Source: Nelumbo lutea (lineage: Eukaryota > Streptophyta > Magnoliopsida > Proteales > Nelumbonaceae). Taken from it: a stretch of 64,000 nucleotides of DNA. Each line of letters opens with the position of its first letter. Within the stretch, counting starts at the first letter, position 1. The stretch covers positions 205,983,813 to 206,047,812 of the forward strand of contig JAKGHH010000001.1 of NCBI GenBank assembly GCA_022828595.1, in the 5' to 3' direction. This document shows, piece after piece, positions 1 to 11,012 of this stretch. A program made the position numbers and the translations under genes. A model generated the notes under the pieces. It had not been told where the DNA came from and did no database searches. It worked only from the letters and a program-made list of their open reading frames with translations.

Positions 1-218
1 TCACTAGATTGAATGCGGGTCTGGGCTTGAACACAACCCAGGCCCAAGTCCAAAATTTCTGAGTGTAGAAAAAGATCACCCTAAAAATGGAACCAATTTA
101 GCATGAATGTAATTATAAAAGTATAAACCACTAAAACTGATTTCAGTGCAAAACCTTGTATTTTTTAAACTTTGCATTTGCATTGTACATATTTGTATTT
201 GCACCCTTCCCAAACTGA

Positions 219-327
219 GGCTCATTTTGAAAGAAGTACATATACAAATATATACAGTGTAAATACATATAAAATACAAGGTTTTGCACTCTACATATTT
301 GTATTTCTACTCTTTCCAAATGGAGCC
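219..327. repeat. Short palindromic MITE-like repeat (family A), with an adjoining half copy
   Basis: The left end GGCTCATTTTGAAAGAAGTA and the right end, read in reverse complement (GGCTCCATTTGGAAAGAGTA), form imperfect terminal inverted repeats that continue into ACAAATACAAATAT-like sequence. A partial copy lies just upstream (about 148-218) and a better preserved copy at 15744-15858. No clear target duplication was found, so the superfamily is unassigned. Confidence 0.5.
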
Positions 328-329
328 TG

Positions 330-1340
330 AAGTGCAATATCCTGTTACCATCTTTATATCATGGTTTAACGAGATTGATGGTTTTATTGATTATCTACGA
401 TAATATGGTTGATTTGGGTTATTAGTGTTGAAGGGCGTGCTTATGATTTTGGTTCAACTATGATAGAGGAAAGATATGATGTGAAAAAACTTATAACCAA
501 TCAATCAATATCATAATAGTGGAAATCAATCAGGTAACATATTCATCAAAATTCATCGGGGGGTGATTGGTGAATGCTATTTTAATGGAATTTGATTTCA
601 AATTTGTGATTCGACATAATTGTATCAACTTTGGCTAATTCAAATATCGTAGGTAATTTATCTGTATATAACATTTAAATTATATAAACAATTTATAAAT
701 TCATATACTTTATATAAATAAAATATTTATATTATATATTAATTACATAAAATAATTAATTGATCAATTTAATATTCTAATATTTAATTGAATTTAACTT
801 TGAATGTTAACTTTCTAGTTTTGTCAAATATTGAATTGGACTTGAATATCGAATTTTGCAATTGAATTCAGACTCAAATATTGCTTAGTTCGATATAAAT
901 TTGATCCGTTCACACCTAGCCCCAGGTCGGCTCATTTACAAATGGGCCATAAAGATAAGCTGATCCAACTTACCCATTGGCCAAGGTTGAAAGTTTGATT
1001 GCAAACCTTGCTAACCTGGGCCCGTGGGCTGGGCTCGAAAATATATGCCGAAGGGAACCAAGGGGTGTTGCCGTGTTGGTGTACGTATGTGCATGAGTGC
1101 ATCCGACATGGAACTAACCTGATGTCTGATGATGATTGACTGGTCGTTTTGAAATTTTCGACGTGATTCGATGAGATGAGGCCTTGCCAGTTGAGAAAGA
1201 GACAAGAATCACAGAATCACTTGTTTGGAATCTTTGATCTTGGGGAGCGAAGAAATTCATGGTCAGGATTGTCTTTCGAGAAAAGATTCCAATCCGTGAT
1301 CTTCTGTAATGTCATTTCTTTGAAATCTTGTTACACCCAC
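330..1340. other. AT-rich intergenic sequence, no gene seen
   Basis: The stretch is very AT-rich, especially 660-830. Short ORFs have no recognisable domain or coding character. It precedes the promoter region of the translocator gene. Confidence 0.6.
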
Positions 1341-1344
1341 TAGT

Positions 1345-1654
1345 TGCAGAATAAAAGAGCTTCACGTGTGAGTTTTTAGCGCTGCCCATCTACACAGTAG
1401 GCTGTAGGCCGGTACGCCCTGCCCTAGGTTTATTCCGCTACTCCCCTTAAGATTCGAACGGTTTCTGATATTTCAACGTTCAAAAAGTGGGACCCACCGG
1501 TTGCCATAGGTTAGGGCAATCCTGCTGTTGTCCTCTTACTACCGATTCTCCTCATCATCTGTGAACTGTGATTCTGTAGGGGCTGGTTGGTAGCATTGTA
1601 ATCTCTCCCTCTCCCTCTCTCTCTCTCTCAGAGAAGCAGGGAAAAATATCAAAA
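1345..1654 (+). promoter_or_regulatory. Putative promoter and 5' UTR of the translocator gene
   Basis: A G-box core CACGTG lies at 1363-1368, just after an AATAAAAGAG stretch (about 1350-1359) that could serve as a weak TATA-like site. A CT-rich tract (about 1602-1630) lies directly before the ATG at 1655. Pyrimidine-rich leaders are common in plant plastid-protein genes and G-boxes bind bZIP/bHLH factors. The transcription start is not determined. Confidence 0.4.
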
Positions 1655-2971
1655 ATGCATACTTTGAACCAGGTATCCTCGCTTTCCCCCTTCACTTATG
1701 CGAGATTAAACCAAAGATTCCAAGGCCATTCTTCCTCTTTCATTGCAAATCGAGGAATACAAGACCACTCATCTGGTTTATTCAACAAACTCTGCGCCAA
1801 AATCTCAGGACCTCGGGCCAAAACCTTCAATCTCAGTGAGGTCCATAGCCACCCATTTGGGTTTTATTCTAAACCAACTGCCCAGGTCCTCGAGGACGGA
1901 AGCAACACCTCCGGTGTCAGCAAAACCAATGGGTACCCATTTGGATTTTTCTCAAAACCAGCACTACAGATCCCAAGGGCAGCTTCCGGAGCTTCCCAGG
2001 AAGCAATTCCAGACGGAGATGGTACAGAATCGAAGCAACAAACCCTTCAGCTTGCTCTGGTTTTCGGGTTCTGGTACTTTCAGAACATCGTGTTCAACAT
2101 CTACAACAAGAAAGTTTTAAACCTCTTTCCCTTCCCATGGCTTCTGGCCTCATTTCAACTCTTTGTGGGATCTGTATGGATGTTCTTTCTCTGGTCGCTG
2201 AAACTCCAACCTTGCCCGAGGATATCCAAGTCATTTATTATTGCTCTCCTGGGGCCTGCTCTGTTCCACACGATTGGCCACATTTCTGCATGCGTTTCCT
2301 TCTCCAAGGTTGCGGTCTCCTTCACCCATGTCATCAAATCTTCAGAACCCGTTTTCTCTGTTATTTTCTCGTCTTTCCTCGGTGACACTTATCCCCTAAG
2401 TGTCTGGCTTTCCATCCTCCCGATTGTTCTTGGTTGCTCCTTGGCTGCAGTAACTGAGGTTTCCTTCAATTTGCAAGGTTTATGGGGGGCTCTGATCAGT
2501 AATGTGGGCTTCGTTCTCAGAAATATTTATTCAAAGAAGAGCTTACAGAGCTTCAAGGAAGTAAATGGTCTAAATTTATATGGATGGATCAGTATAATCT
2601 CTCTGCTATATCTGTTTCCTGTGGCTGTATTCGTTGAGGGATCGCAATGGGTTGCAGGTTATCAAAGAGCCATTCAAGCTGATGGCAATCCGTCGACATT
2701 CTATTTATGGGTGCTCTTATCTGGGGTGTTTTATCATCTGTATAACCAATCTTCTTATCAAGCTCTTGACAAGATTAGCCCATTGACATTCTCGGTTGGA
2801 AATACAATGAAGCGGGTGGTGGTGATCGTATCCACAGTTTTGGTCTTCAGGAACCCAGTGAGACCTTTGAATGCTCTGGGATCTGCTATTGCAATCTTTG
2901 GCACCTTCTTGTATTCGCAGGCAACAACAGCTAAAAACGTGAAGAAGGATGGAGTTGAAAAGAAGAATTAA
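1655..2971 (+). CDS. XPT: Xylulose 5-phosphate/phosphate translocator, plastid inner envelope
   Basis: This is an antiporter of the triose-phosphate/phosphate translocator family. Known family members exchange pentose or triose phosphates for inorganic phosphate across the plastid inner envelope, linking the plastid and cytosolic pentose-phosphate pathways. The single 438-codon ORF has no intron, as is typical of plant XPT genes, whereas other members of the family are intron-rich. Residues 1 to about 125 are Ser- and basic-rich like a transit peptide. The membrane core starts near residue 131. Family hallmarks are visible: the SFTHVIKSSEPVFSV segment, VGFVLRNIYSKKSL, and SVGNTMKRVVVI with the Lys386-Arg387 pair expected to contact phosphate, then FRNPVRPLNALGSAIA and a Lys-rich tail. 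The transit region repeats the motif PFGF(Y/F)SKP at residues 67-74 and 95-102. The ATG follows a CT-rich leader. XPT is preferred over the related GPT class on overall resemblance and the intronless structure. Confidence 0.93.
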   Translation: MHTLNQVSSLSPFTYARLNQRFQGHSSSFIANRGIQDHSSGLFNKLCAKISGPRAKTFNLSEVHSHPFGFYSKPTAQVLEDGSNTSGVSKTNGYPFGFFSKPALQIPRAASGASQEAIPDGDGTESKQQTLQLALVFGFWYFQNIVFNIYNKKVLNLFPFPWLLASFQLFVGSVWMFFLWSLKLQPCPRISKSFIIALLGPALFHTIGHISACVSFSKVAVSFTHVIKSSEPVFSVIFSSFLGDTYPLSVWLSILPIVLGCSLAAVTEVSFNLQGLWGALISNVGFVLRNIYSKKSLQSFKEVNGLNLYGWISIISLLYLFPVAVFVEGSQWVAGYQRAIQADGNPSTFYLWVLLSGVFYHLYNQSSYQALDKISPLTFSVGNTMKRVVVIVSTVLVFRNPVRPLNALGSAIAIFGTFLYSQATTAKNVKKDGVEKKN

Positions 2972-4849
2972 ATTTGTTTGTTTTCCTTTTCTCTTCTTTC
3001 TCTCTATTTCTTCTTCCCCCAACCCCCAAATTTATAATGCTTTTATTAGTCTTCCATAAACTACTTGGCAGCATGCAAGCTGATTGCTTTTGAAGTCTGA
3101 CTAGCAACTTAGCTAAACAATTATGTTACATTCTCTAGATTATAGAGCTCTACTCCACTATGATACATCAGTCTCATAGAATTTCTAATTAGTTGTCCTA
3201 GTTGTCAATTAAATTGCCTTAGGAGTTCTACAAACATTGAGGAACCAATGCCCGAAGATTTGTTCTTGACGATCTAATTCCTTTATTATAGCCTTAACTC
3301 TGTCAATAAAAGGAAATGGATATAGCAATGGGAATCTGTCCAGCAAAAGATCTGTTGAGGTGTTCTTTATTAATGCATCCAAATACCATTTTTTTGATGT
3401 GCAAAGTAATCTAGATACCAAATTTGGTCATGTCTGGTGAACTTATCACAGTCAAGTGCCAACTGCCAAGGCATTGCATGATGGCTTCTTGTAGCTGCAC
3501 TGCATATGTAAGATGTTTATACATAATCTTTAACTCCAAACTGGTAACGAGAAATCTGATTTTTAATATGTTCTTTGGTAATGTATCCAGATACCCAAAT
3601 TGGTAATGGCTGGTGAATGCCAGGGAATTGCATAATGGCCTTTTGTAGCTGAACCACATGTTTATGCATTATCTTTTAACAACCACATGTTTATGAATAT
3701 TTATGCATTCATGTATTACTTCAATCCAAATGTGTAGGAAATGCTCCTAGAGAGCATGTCTACTCTACAAGATCTATTGCTAGTCCTTATTGCATCCGGC
3801 TTCAATGATTATTCATAGCAGTTTAGTGAGGTGAAATTTATTTTCAAATTGCAACAAAAAAAAGACCTATTAACAAAATATATGTTATCTTTTAGTCAGA
3901 CAGCAACTCTTACCATAAACTGGTTGGCTTTGTGTATTAGAATTTTCTTGAATTGCTACCAACTGGTTGATCTTATTGGATTTGCACTGGTACAGGACCT
4001 CTACCAATTTGGTTAAAATGTTCAATTGAACTTGCAAACCAAATAGAAATGATTAATAGGACCGCCCAGCAGGAAATTGAGCTTTGGAGGTCCTGCTCAA
4101 AGCAAACCTTTGGAGGTCTGGTTTAACATTGCAAGAAACTGAGCTTCATGATGAATCAGCGGTTTTTGCTTTCTAATATCATTCAATGACAATTTTGGAT
4201 TGTTAAACTCCATCCTTTTTCCCGGTTTGAAAGGAAAATGGATTTTGAATCTCAACTTCTTGGAGCTCGTTTGTACTTGAAGTAGATCAAGGTATTGACA
4301 AACTGTCAGGGCTCAAATGCAGTCAGGTGCATCTCTATTTGCCTTTCAATATGTGATTCCATAATGCTTCTGGTTGGCTTTAACAAATTGCACCATGTGG
4401 CTGTCTGTTTATAAGGCCAATAAGATGTTTTATGTAAGCCCTTGGCATCCCCCCTGGACTTGAATATTTCTCCATGGCAAAGATTAGGTGAGGAATGTCC
4501 TATCCTATTGTGACGCAACCAATTTGAATTCATCAGGCTTAGAACATTTTCTATACAGTCTAAAACCAATAATCTTAGGTGCTTGATCAGCCTACTTATT
4601 TCAGTTGTAATTTTCAAACTTCGGTACAGGCAACATTTAATTTTACTTGGTGTGACAAACTTACAGTTCTAGTGCATGCTTATAACCCTCGCAAACTTTA
4701 TTAGTGCACTTGCAAGAATGTAGAATTTTGGCTATAGTCTCATAATCATAGGCTGTTTAGTGCAATCCTCCATCTGAATGAATATAGATTTCTTTAGGTA
4801 AAATTGATACTAGCTTTTGAGGCCCCTTGTCAATATAAAAGTTTCTTAT
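2972..4849. other. 3' flank of XPT and intergenic DNA with a diverged tandem duplication
   Basis: The first 100 bases are the pyrimidine-rich 3' UTR. Between about 3365 and 3670 a unit is repeated: TGTTCTTTATTAATGCATCC recurs as TGTTCTTTGGTAATGTATCC about 200 bp later. Each copy is followed by related TGGTGAA, GCATTGCATGATGGC / GAATTGCATAATGGC and TTGTAGCTG blocks in the same order. No gene is recognised in the rest, which ends at the LTR of element 1. Confidence 0.5.
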
Positions 4850-5459
4850 TGATGAGGGGTGATATGGCCCGACCTAGTAAGTAAAGGACACATGGACATG
4901 ACCTGCCAGCAGGATGACAACTTAGTAAGGGGAGCCTAGTTAGTAGTTTGGGAGCATGGGTGTTTGGGCACCTCGTCACCAAAGCCACTTCGGCACTCGA
5001 GAACCAAAGTGTAATCAAATCTAGAAGCTTCTCAGTGGACTCCAAATCTCTCGGGATCACGCCGCGTAACGGCAGGCCTTATCCTCTTGCCGCCCGGATT
5101 GGACGATAACGATAGACTTCATTGACTGGTACGTTACTCTCCTTCTAAAGTAGAAACGAATTTCATCTACGCGGACCAGGGATCTTGGAGTCGTTTCGTG
5201 AGACCCACGACAGCTCAACTATATAAGGGCAACTATATAAGGGCATCAACCCCCCAGGACCCAGGTATGTGTGATTAAGTGCATTCTAGCTCTCCTACTT
5301 CTCAAACACTCAATTCACATATACTATTACTGACTTAAGCATCGGAGCAACCTCGCCGTGTTCTCTAATACCTCCCTTTCTTTGTAGTTCGAGCAATCTA
5401 CTTAGCGACAGGCATCCGAGCTGCCCTACAGCTAGGAGCATCTAGATTGTGCACCATCA
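4850..5459 (+). repeat. 5' LTR of element 1
   Basis: It starts TGATGAGGGG and ends GCACCATCA. It matches 13337-13967 over its whole length with scattered differences. The TATA region is duplicated: AACTATATAAGGGC occurs at 5217-5230 and again at 5231-5244, while the 3' LTR has it once (13725-13738). Confidence 0.88.
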
Positions 5460-5460
5460 A

Positions 5461-5481
5461 TTGGCACCGTCTATGGGAAAC
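5461..5481 (+). other. Primer-binding site of element 1
   Basis: The sequence TTGGCACCGTCTATGGGAAA begins two bases after the LTR end. It closely resembles the TTTGGCGTCGTCTGTGGAAA found at the same place in element 2. Its position and recurrence mark it as the tRNA primer site; the tRNA species was not determined. Confidence 0.7.
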
Positions 5482-6269
5482 GATCAAAAGATCATCCTAA
5501 TCCCACTCTTAATCCCAACTTCAATCTCACTCTCACTGGCATCTTCCAGCAATACTGAAAAGAGTCCCGACATGAATGTTATTGGGGGGCAAGAACACCA
5601 AACGACCATTCCCTAAGGTCCCTTAGTAACCATTGGCCAATTCACTATTCCCTTGATAGTCTCGGGGGTCCCATCACTATCTGTGCCACAGACCACCTAG
5701 CAGGTGAATGTCTCGCTCCCCCAAGTGAGTACCGCATTCTCAAAGCCCTCCGTGATTCCCCTTGGGGTCGGGCATTCCCAGTTTAACGACTTGTTCAGAG
5801 CATTCGGATGATGTAGATCTAGATGTAGTAGATTGACCAATTCTAGTAGTTCCAGCAATATTACTTTTACCAGTAGTACCAACAGCAGTTCCCACTACTG
5901 TAGTTGAACCGGTTAACAAGTCAACATCAAGGACAAACTCAGAACCAGAACAAGCATCGGGCCCATCAGAGCGTCCGCCAGTTTCCTCCCCGCGTGAGAG
6001 AACTTTACAGGTACCAGTCCCACCCTCGGGACGAACCCCGCCATGGAGTAGAGTTATTGAACCCCGAGCAAGAGAACGTAGATTGTTAGTTTGGGGCCCG
6101 AGGTGCAGGCTTGAGAGGAGACCCCTTGGCACCCCGCGACAGCCAGCACCGGTCACGTGGCAAAGAGGAAGTGGCGAGAAGGACCTCGATCTCACCCCAT
6201 CATTCGGAGCAAAATCGAGATACCTGACAACACTGAAGGCTGGCAGCATCAGCTAGGAATAGCCTGCCA

Positions 6270-7403
6270 GTGAAGCCTAACCACTCGGTAGAGCAAAGCA
6301 GAGAAAGAGAAGAGGTAAGCTCGGTGGCCACAAAAAATGCACATGCTCTATTGAGCCGACCATCTCCCTTGTCACCCGAGCTCCTAGCGGCCCTAATGCT
6401 GAAAGACTTCAAAGTACCACCACTTGATAAGTACGATGGGTCTTTCGACCCCAATGATCATGTAGACGCCTTCTAGTCCCAATTGCATTTTGTTGGTGCT
6501 GACGAGGCTTGTATGTGTGTGGCATTTTCCATAACATTTAGGGGTGTAGTTCAGACTTGATATAGGAATCTTGCGTCGGGTCCTATCAGAAGCTGGGCAC
6601 AGTTTGCATACATGTTTACGGCCCACTTCATCACCAGTAAGAAGTGCTCGAAGTCATAGGAGAGCCTTCTGAACGTGGTGCAGAGGAAAGGATTATTAAT
6701 TCGGAGCTACACCAAGTGCTTCAACGAGACTTGTTTGCAGATACCAGACCTTGATCTAGCAGTACACCTTACTGCAGCTCGGAAGGGAATTACTCACAAG
6801 GAATTCAAGTGGCATGTCGTAGCAAACAAGCCAAAGAACATCATCGTGTTCCTTAGGTTGGTTGATCAATTCATCAGCACAAAAGAGGAGAATAACCATA
6901 AGACAGAAAACTAGCAAGGTGAAAAGAGAAAGAGAAAAGAAAAAGAAGGAAGGAGCAACAATAAACAGAAAAAAGAGCAAGTCACTGAGGAGGAGAAGCA
7001 AATCGCCGCACTCGAGGAGCAAGTCCCCTTCTCGTAGTTACAGGTCAGGTCGGCGTTCCAGGACCCCGCTAGTGGAGAGAACCAACTACACCCCCTTAAT
7101 GTGAGGCGATGAGAGATCTTAATGGCCATTAAGGGCTCCTCCATCGTCAAATGGCCACCCAGGCTACGGGGGGGCCCAACAACCAGGAACCTAAATGTTT
7201 ATTGTCACTTTCATCGAGGCCATGGTCACAACACTAAGAATTGCAGAAACCTCCGCGACAAGATTGAGGAATTCATCCACTGCGGGTATTTGAAAAACTA
7301 CATTTTGTGCGAGGAGAAAGGGCAGGGGGACCAATACGAAGATTGGAAGAAAGTTACCCTAGAAACTAATAGGCAAAACGAGCAGCCACCTTCTCGCTAC
7401 TAG
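6270..7403 (+). pseudogene. gag remnant of element 1
   Basis: Capsid-type segments keep the motifs SPLSPELLAALM, LDKYDGSFDPNDHVDAF and SWAQFA found intact in the gag of element 2, and the zinc-knuckle-like CHFHRGHGHNTKNC near 7202-7245. Stops interrupt the frame after DHVDAF (about 6475) and at several later points. The region between the knuckle and the RT is about 700 bp shorter than in element 2, so the protease is deleted. Confidence 0.8.
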
Positions 7404-7552
7404 AAGAAAGATCGATCCGCGGGGTGATCAACATGATCATTGGTGGATCCATTGTAGCGAGGTGCACAACAGCAACAGGCAAGATCCTAAGAACAAGAGC
7501 CTGTCCGCTGTCATAGAAGATGGGCTGAAGCTATCCGGCAATCGACCCTAGT

Positions 7553-8460
7553 GTGATAACTCATAAACTTAATGTGGACCCTTTAATCAAGCCAATTAAA
7601 CAAAGAAAATGCAACCTCGCCCCAAAGTGGTGGAGGGTAGTCGACGAGGAGGTCGAGAAGCTACTCGTCGCAGACTTCATCAGGGAGGTCCATTACCCGA
7701 GCTGGATTGCCAACCTCATGCTGGTGAATAAGGCCAATGGCAAGGGGCGCATGCGTGTCAACTACATCGACCTGAGCAGAGCTTCCCCGAAGGATTGCTT
7801 CCCCTACCTAGAATAGACCACCTGGTAGATGCGACCTTAGGGCATGAGTTGCTGAGTTTCATGGACACCTAATCCAACTACAATTAGATTAGGATGGACA
7901 TAGCTAGCGAGGATAAAACTGTCTTTGTAACCAAACTTGGGTTGCACTATTATAAAGTCATGCCCTTTGGTTTGAAAAACGCTGGAGCAACTTTCTAGCG
8001 ACTTGTAAACAAAATATTTGAGACTTTGATTGGCAATAAAGTGGAGTGTTATGTTTATGACATAGTCGTGAAGACCCAATTTTCTAGATCTTTAATCGAT
8101 GCTTTAAATGCTGTTTTTCAAATTTTAAGAAAGTATAATATGAAGTTAAACCCAAACAGGTGTGTCTTCAGGGTCACATCGGGCAAGTTCCTCAGTTAAA
8201 TAGTGAACCGATGTGGCATCGAAGCCAACGGCTAACTGGCCGAATAGTTGCCCTAATTCGGTTTACGTCTAAATTAGCAGGTCGGTGCCTATCGTTTTTT
8301 AAGGCAATAAAAAAGAATGAAAATTTCGAATAGACCAAAGAGTGCTAGGTTGTGTTTGATGAGCTGAAAAGGTACCTAAGTACTACCCCAGTTTTAACTT
8401 GACCTGAGGAAGGAGATGAATTGAAGTTGTACCTCTCCGCGAGTGATGAGGTGGTTAGCT
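7553..8460 (+). pseudogene. Reverse transcriptase remnant of element 1
   Basis: ITHKLNVDPLIKPIKQ, FIREVHYPSWIANLM and the palm motif PFGLKNA identify a Ty3/gypsy RT. In-frame stops occur (for example after FPYLE at 7816). The catalytic YVDD box reads YVYD (about 8050-8061), so the first aspartate of the metal-binding pair is lost, and polymerase activity is not expected even without the stops. The segment RKYNMKLNPNRCVFRV, which is deleted in element 2, is still present here. Confidence 0.82.
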
Positions 8461-8677
8461 CAGTATTGATCAGAGAAGTAGACTAGGTCCAATGACCGGT
8501 CTATACTATGTAAAGAAAGTTTTTTGTAGGACGCAGAAACCAGATATCCTGACATCGAGAAGCTGGCGTACGTGCTAGTAGTAGCAGCTCGGAAATTGCG
8601 CCCATACTTCCAAGCCCATACCATCATCATCTCCTTACTAATAGATCTCTTGAGGCACATCTTAACTTAAGCCCGAG

Positions 8678-9310
8678 GTGTCAGGGAGGTTGACGAAGTG
8701 GTCCATCAAGCTAAGCGAGTACATCCGATTTGAGCCACGACTAGTGATCAAAGCCCAAGTCTTGGCAGACTTCGTAGAAGAATGTACGTTTAGCATGCCA
8801 GCCCCTGAACCGACTGAGCTCGCTAACGTGTCAGAGGCGTCAACGAGCGCAGCATCGGTCCCACTCAGAGCAGTAGCGACCTGGGATGAGGAGCCCTGGA
8901 TCCTCCACATAGACGGCTCATCCAACCAGCAAGGAAGCGGTGCTGGACTGATACTGTATGACACAATCGAGGTGAAGCTAGAGTACGCTCTCCGGTTCAG
9001 ATTCTAGACATCGAACAACAAGGCGAAGTATGAAGCACTAATTGTCGGGCTAAACTTAGCGAAGGAAATGGATACATAACATCTCATCATATGCAGCACC
9101 TCACAAGTGGTAGTTAACCAAGTCAATGGTGACTACGAAGCTCGTGACTCAACTGTGGCGGCCTACTTAGCCAAAGTCAGAGAGATCCTACCATGCTTTA
9201 GCTCTTGTTTCATCAGGTAGATACCGAGGTCTGAGAATGATGAGGCCGACGCCCAGTAACGACTAGCAAGTACCAGCGACAATGCCATGCAAACTGTGTA
9301 CATAGAGGAC
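8678..9310 (+). pseudogene. RNase H remnant of element 1
   Basis: The stretch contains LTKWSIKLSEYIRFEPR and then a second RNase H-like domain with ILHIDGSSNQQGSGAG, including the first expected metal-binding Asp, followed by VVVNQVNGDYEARD. Stops interrupt it near 9006 and 9076. A corresponding tandem arrangement appears in element 2 (29850-30480). Confidence 0.72.
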
Positions 9311-9535
9311 CTACCTTGGCCAAACATTCTCGGGGGGCAGAAGAGGTCGTTCCTATGTTGCAAGTAGTACCGAAATGGATTGACCCGCTCGTTGATTATC
9401 TGCTTGGTACGTCCTTATAGACGGATGGTTGTACAGGAGGTCCTTCATGCTCCCCTACCTACATTGCCTGTGACCCTCAGAACATGAGTTCGTACTTTGC
9501 GATATCCATGAGGGGTTATGTGGAGGACACTTGGG

Positions 9536-10330
9536 GGGCAGGGCGCTCGCCCAAAAGGCATTAAGGCAGGGCTACTAGTGGCCCACTATGAAGGCAGATG
9601 CACTCAATCTTGTCAACAAATGTCATAGATGTTAGAGGCATGCCAACATCCTCCATCAGCCTATCACCGATCTGAAGTACCTGACTAGCCCGTGGCCCTT
9701 CACGCAGTGGGGAATCGACATCCTTGGTCCATTTCCGTCGACAACCAGGTAGAGGAAGTTCTTGGTCGTGGCGGTGTACTACTTCACAAAATGGGTGGAA
9801 GTCGAACCATTGGTAAACACCACAACCCGGAACGTGCAAAATTTCTTTTGGAAAAACATCGTGTGCCACTTTGGATTGCCCAAAGTTTTGATCTCGGATA
9901 ACGGGAAGGAATTTGAGGACATTAAATTCTAGAATTGGGGTACCGAGATGGGGATTCAACAAAATTTCACTTTGGTAGCACACCCACAAGCAAATGGATA
10001 GGCCGAAGTGACGAACATGGCTATCCTCCACAGATTGAAAGCTTTCCTTGCGCAAGTTAAAGGGTTGTGGGTGGATGAGTTGTCCAGTGTCCTTTGGGCC
10101 TACCGGACTACCATCAAGACTGCAACCAGCAAAACACCCTTCAACCTTACATATCTGGCAAAGATTGAAGTAATAACGTTGCGGCTCAAAGCATACAACG
10201 AAGAGGTGAACAATGACGAGCTCCAAACTAACTTAGACCTGATTGAAGAGGTACGTGACCTAGTCCACATTCAAATTGCAGCTTACCAACAGCAAGTAGC
10301 TTGGTATTACAATGCTCGGGTCAGGATGTG
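9536..10330 (+). pseudogene. Integrase remnant of element 1
   Basis: The order of motifs matches a gypsy integrase: a degenerate zinc-binding region (PTMKADALNLVNKCHRC), the core with WGIDILGPFP and VLISDNGKEFEDIKF that supply two of the catalytic Asp residues, and a C-terminal part with LWAYRTTIKTATSKTPFNLTY. Several in-frame stops make it non-functional. The same motifs occur in element 2 on the other strand (28770-29700). Confidence 0.82.
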
Positions 10331-10629
10331 ACTATTCCGAGTTGGAGGCCTAGTCCTCTGTAAGGTAATGGTGTCTGAACCCGACGTGGGTAAACTCGGT
10401 CTAAACTGGGAAGGTCCATGGGAGGAAAATAGGTACCCCGAGCTTGGAACATTTACAACCTAAGGAGATACTATCTGTGAAACCTTAATGCAATTGAAAA
10501 ATGACAGTCCACAGGATCACCGAGCTGATCCTAAGGACGACGAATTGGAGAGAGGACCCTAAGTCACTCCCAGAAGCCTAAGGGCTATGGTGCCGAGTTG
10601 ATGAGAGACCTCGACATGATGTAATACCA

Positions 10630-10755
10630 AGTCGTCTCTTCGGCATAGGTAGATTAAGACCCAATCGGCTCTTCGGCATAGGCTCTCTAAGATCTAGTCG
10701 CTTTGACATGGGCAACCGAAAGGCCCAGTCACTTTGGCATGGGTAAGGCAAAAGT
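10630..10755. repeat. Tandem repeats downstream of pol in element 1
   Basis: Units of about 40 bp recur (TCTTCGGCATAGG..., TCTTCGGCATAGG..., CTTTGACATGG..., CTTTGGCATGG...). They lie between integrase and the antisense ORF, the same position as the 105-bp repeats of element 2. Confidence 0.6.
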
Positions 10756-11012
10756 AGCCTGGGCATAGATAGGTCGGGCATATACCCTACAATGTTTGTC
10801 CACCCCAGCATACAACGACGTTGGATTTCATTAGAAAAATTTTTGCACACAAGAAATTATTGAATTGGTGTATTTCATTAATGAAGCACTTAGGGTACAT
10901 AGCAAAAAAATAGAGAAGAACAAGAACAGAAAGATTACAACTATATAACCGAGCTCAGAGGCTCGGGACATTGAGTATGTACAGAGAGGTTCAAGAAAAG
11001 AGGCAAGCGATA

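Noticed and set aside
6862..7104. An Arg/Ser-rich frame resembling an SR splicing factor
   Set aside because: It is out of frame with the gag remnant that covers the same bases and has no independent support.
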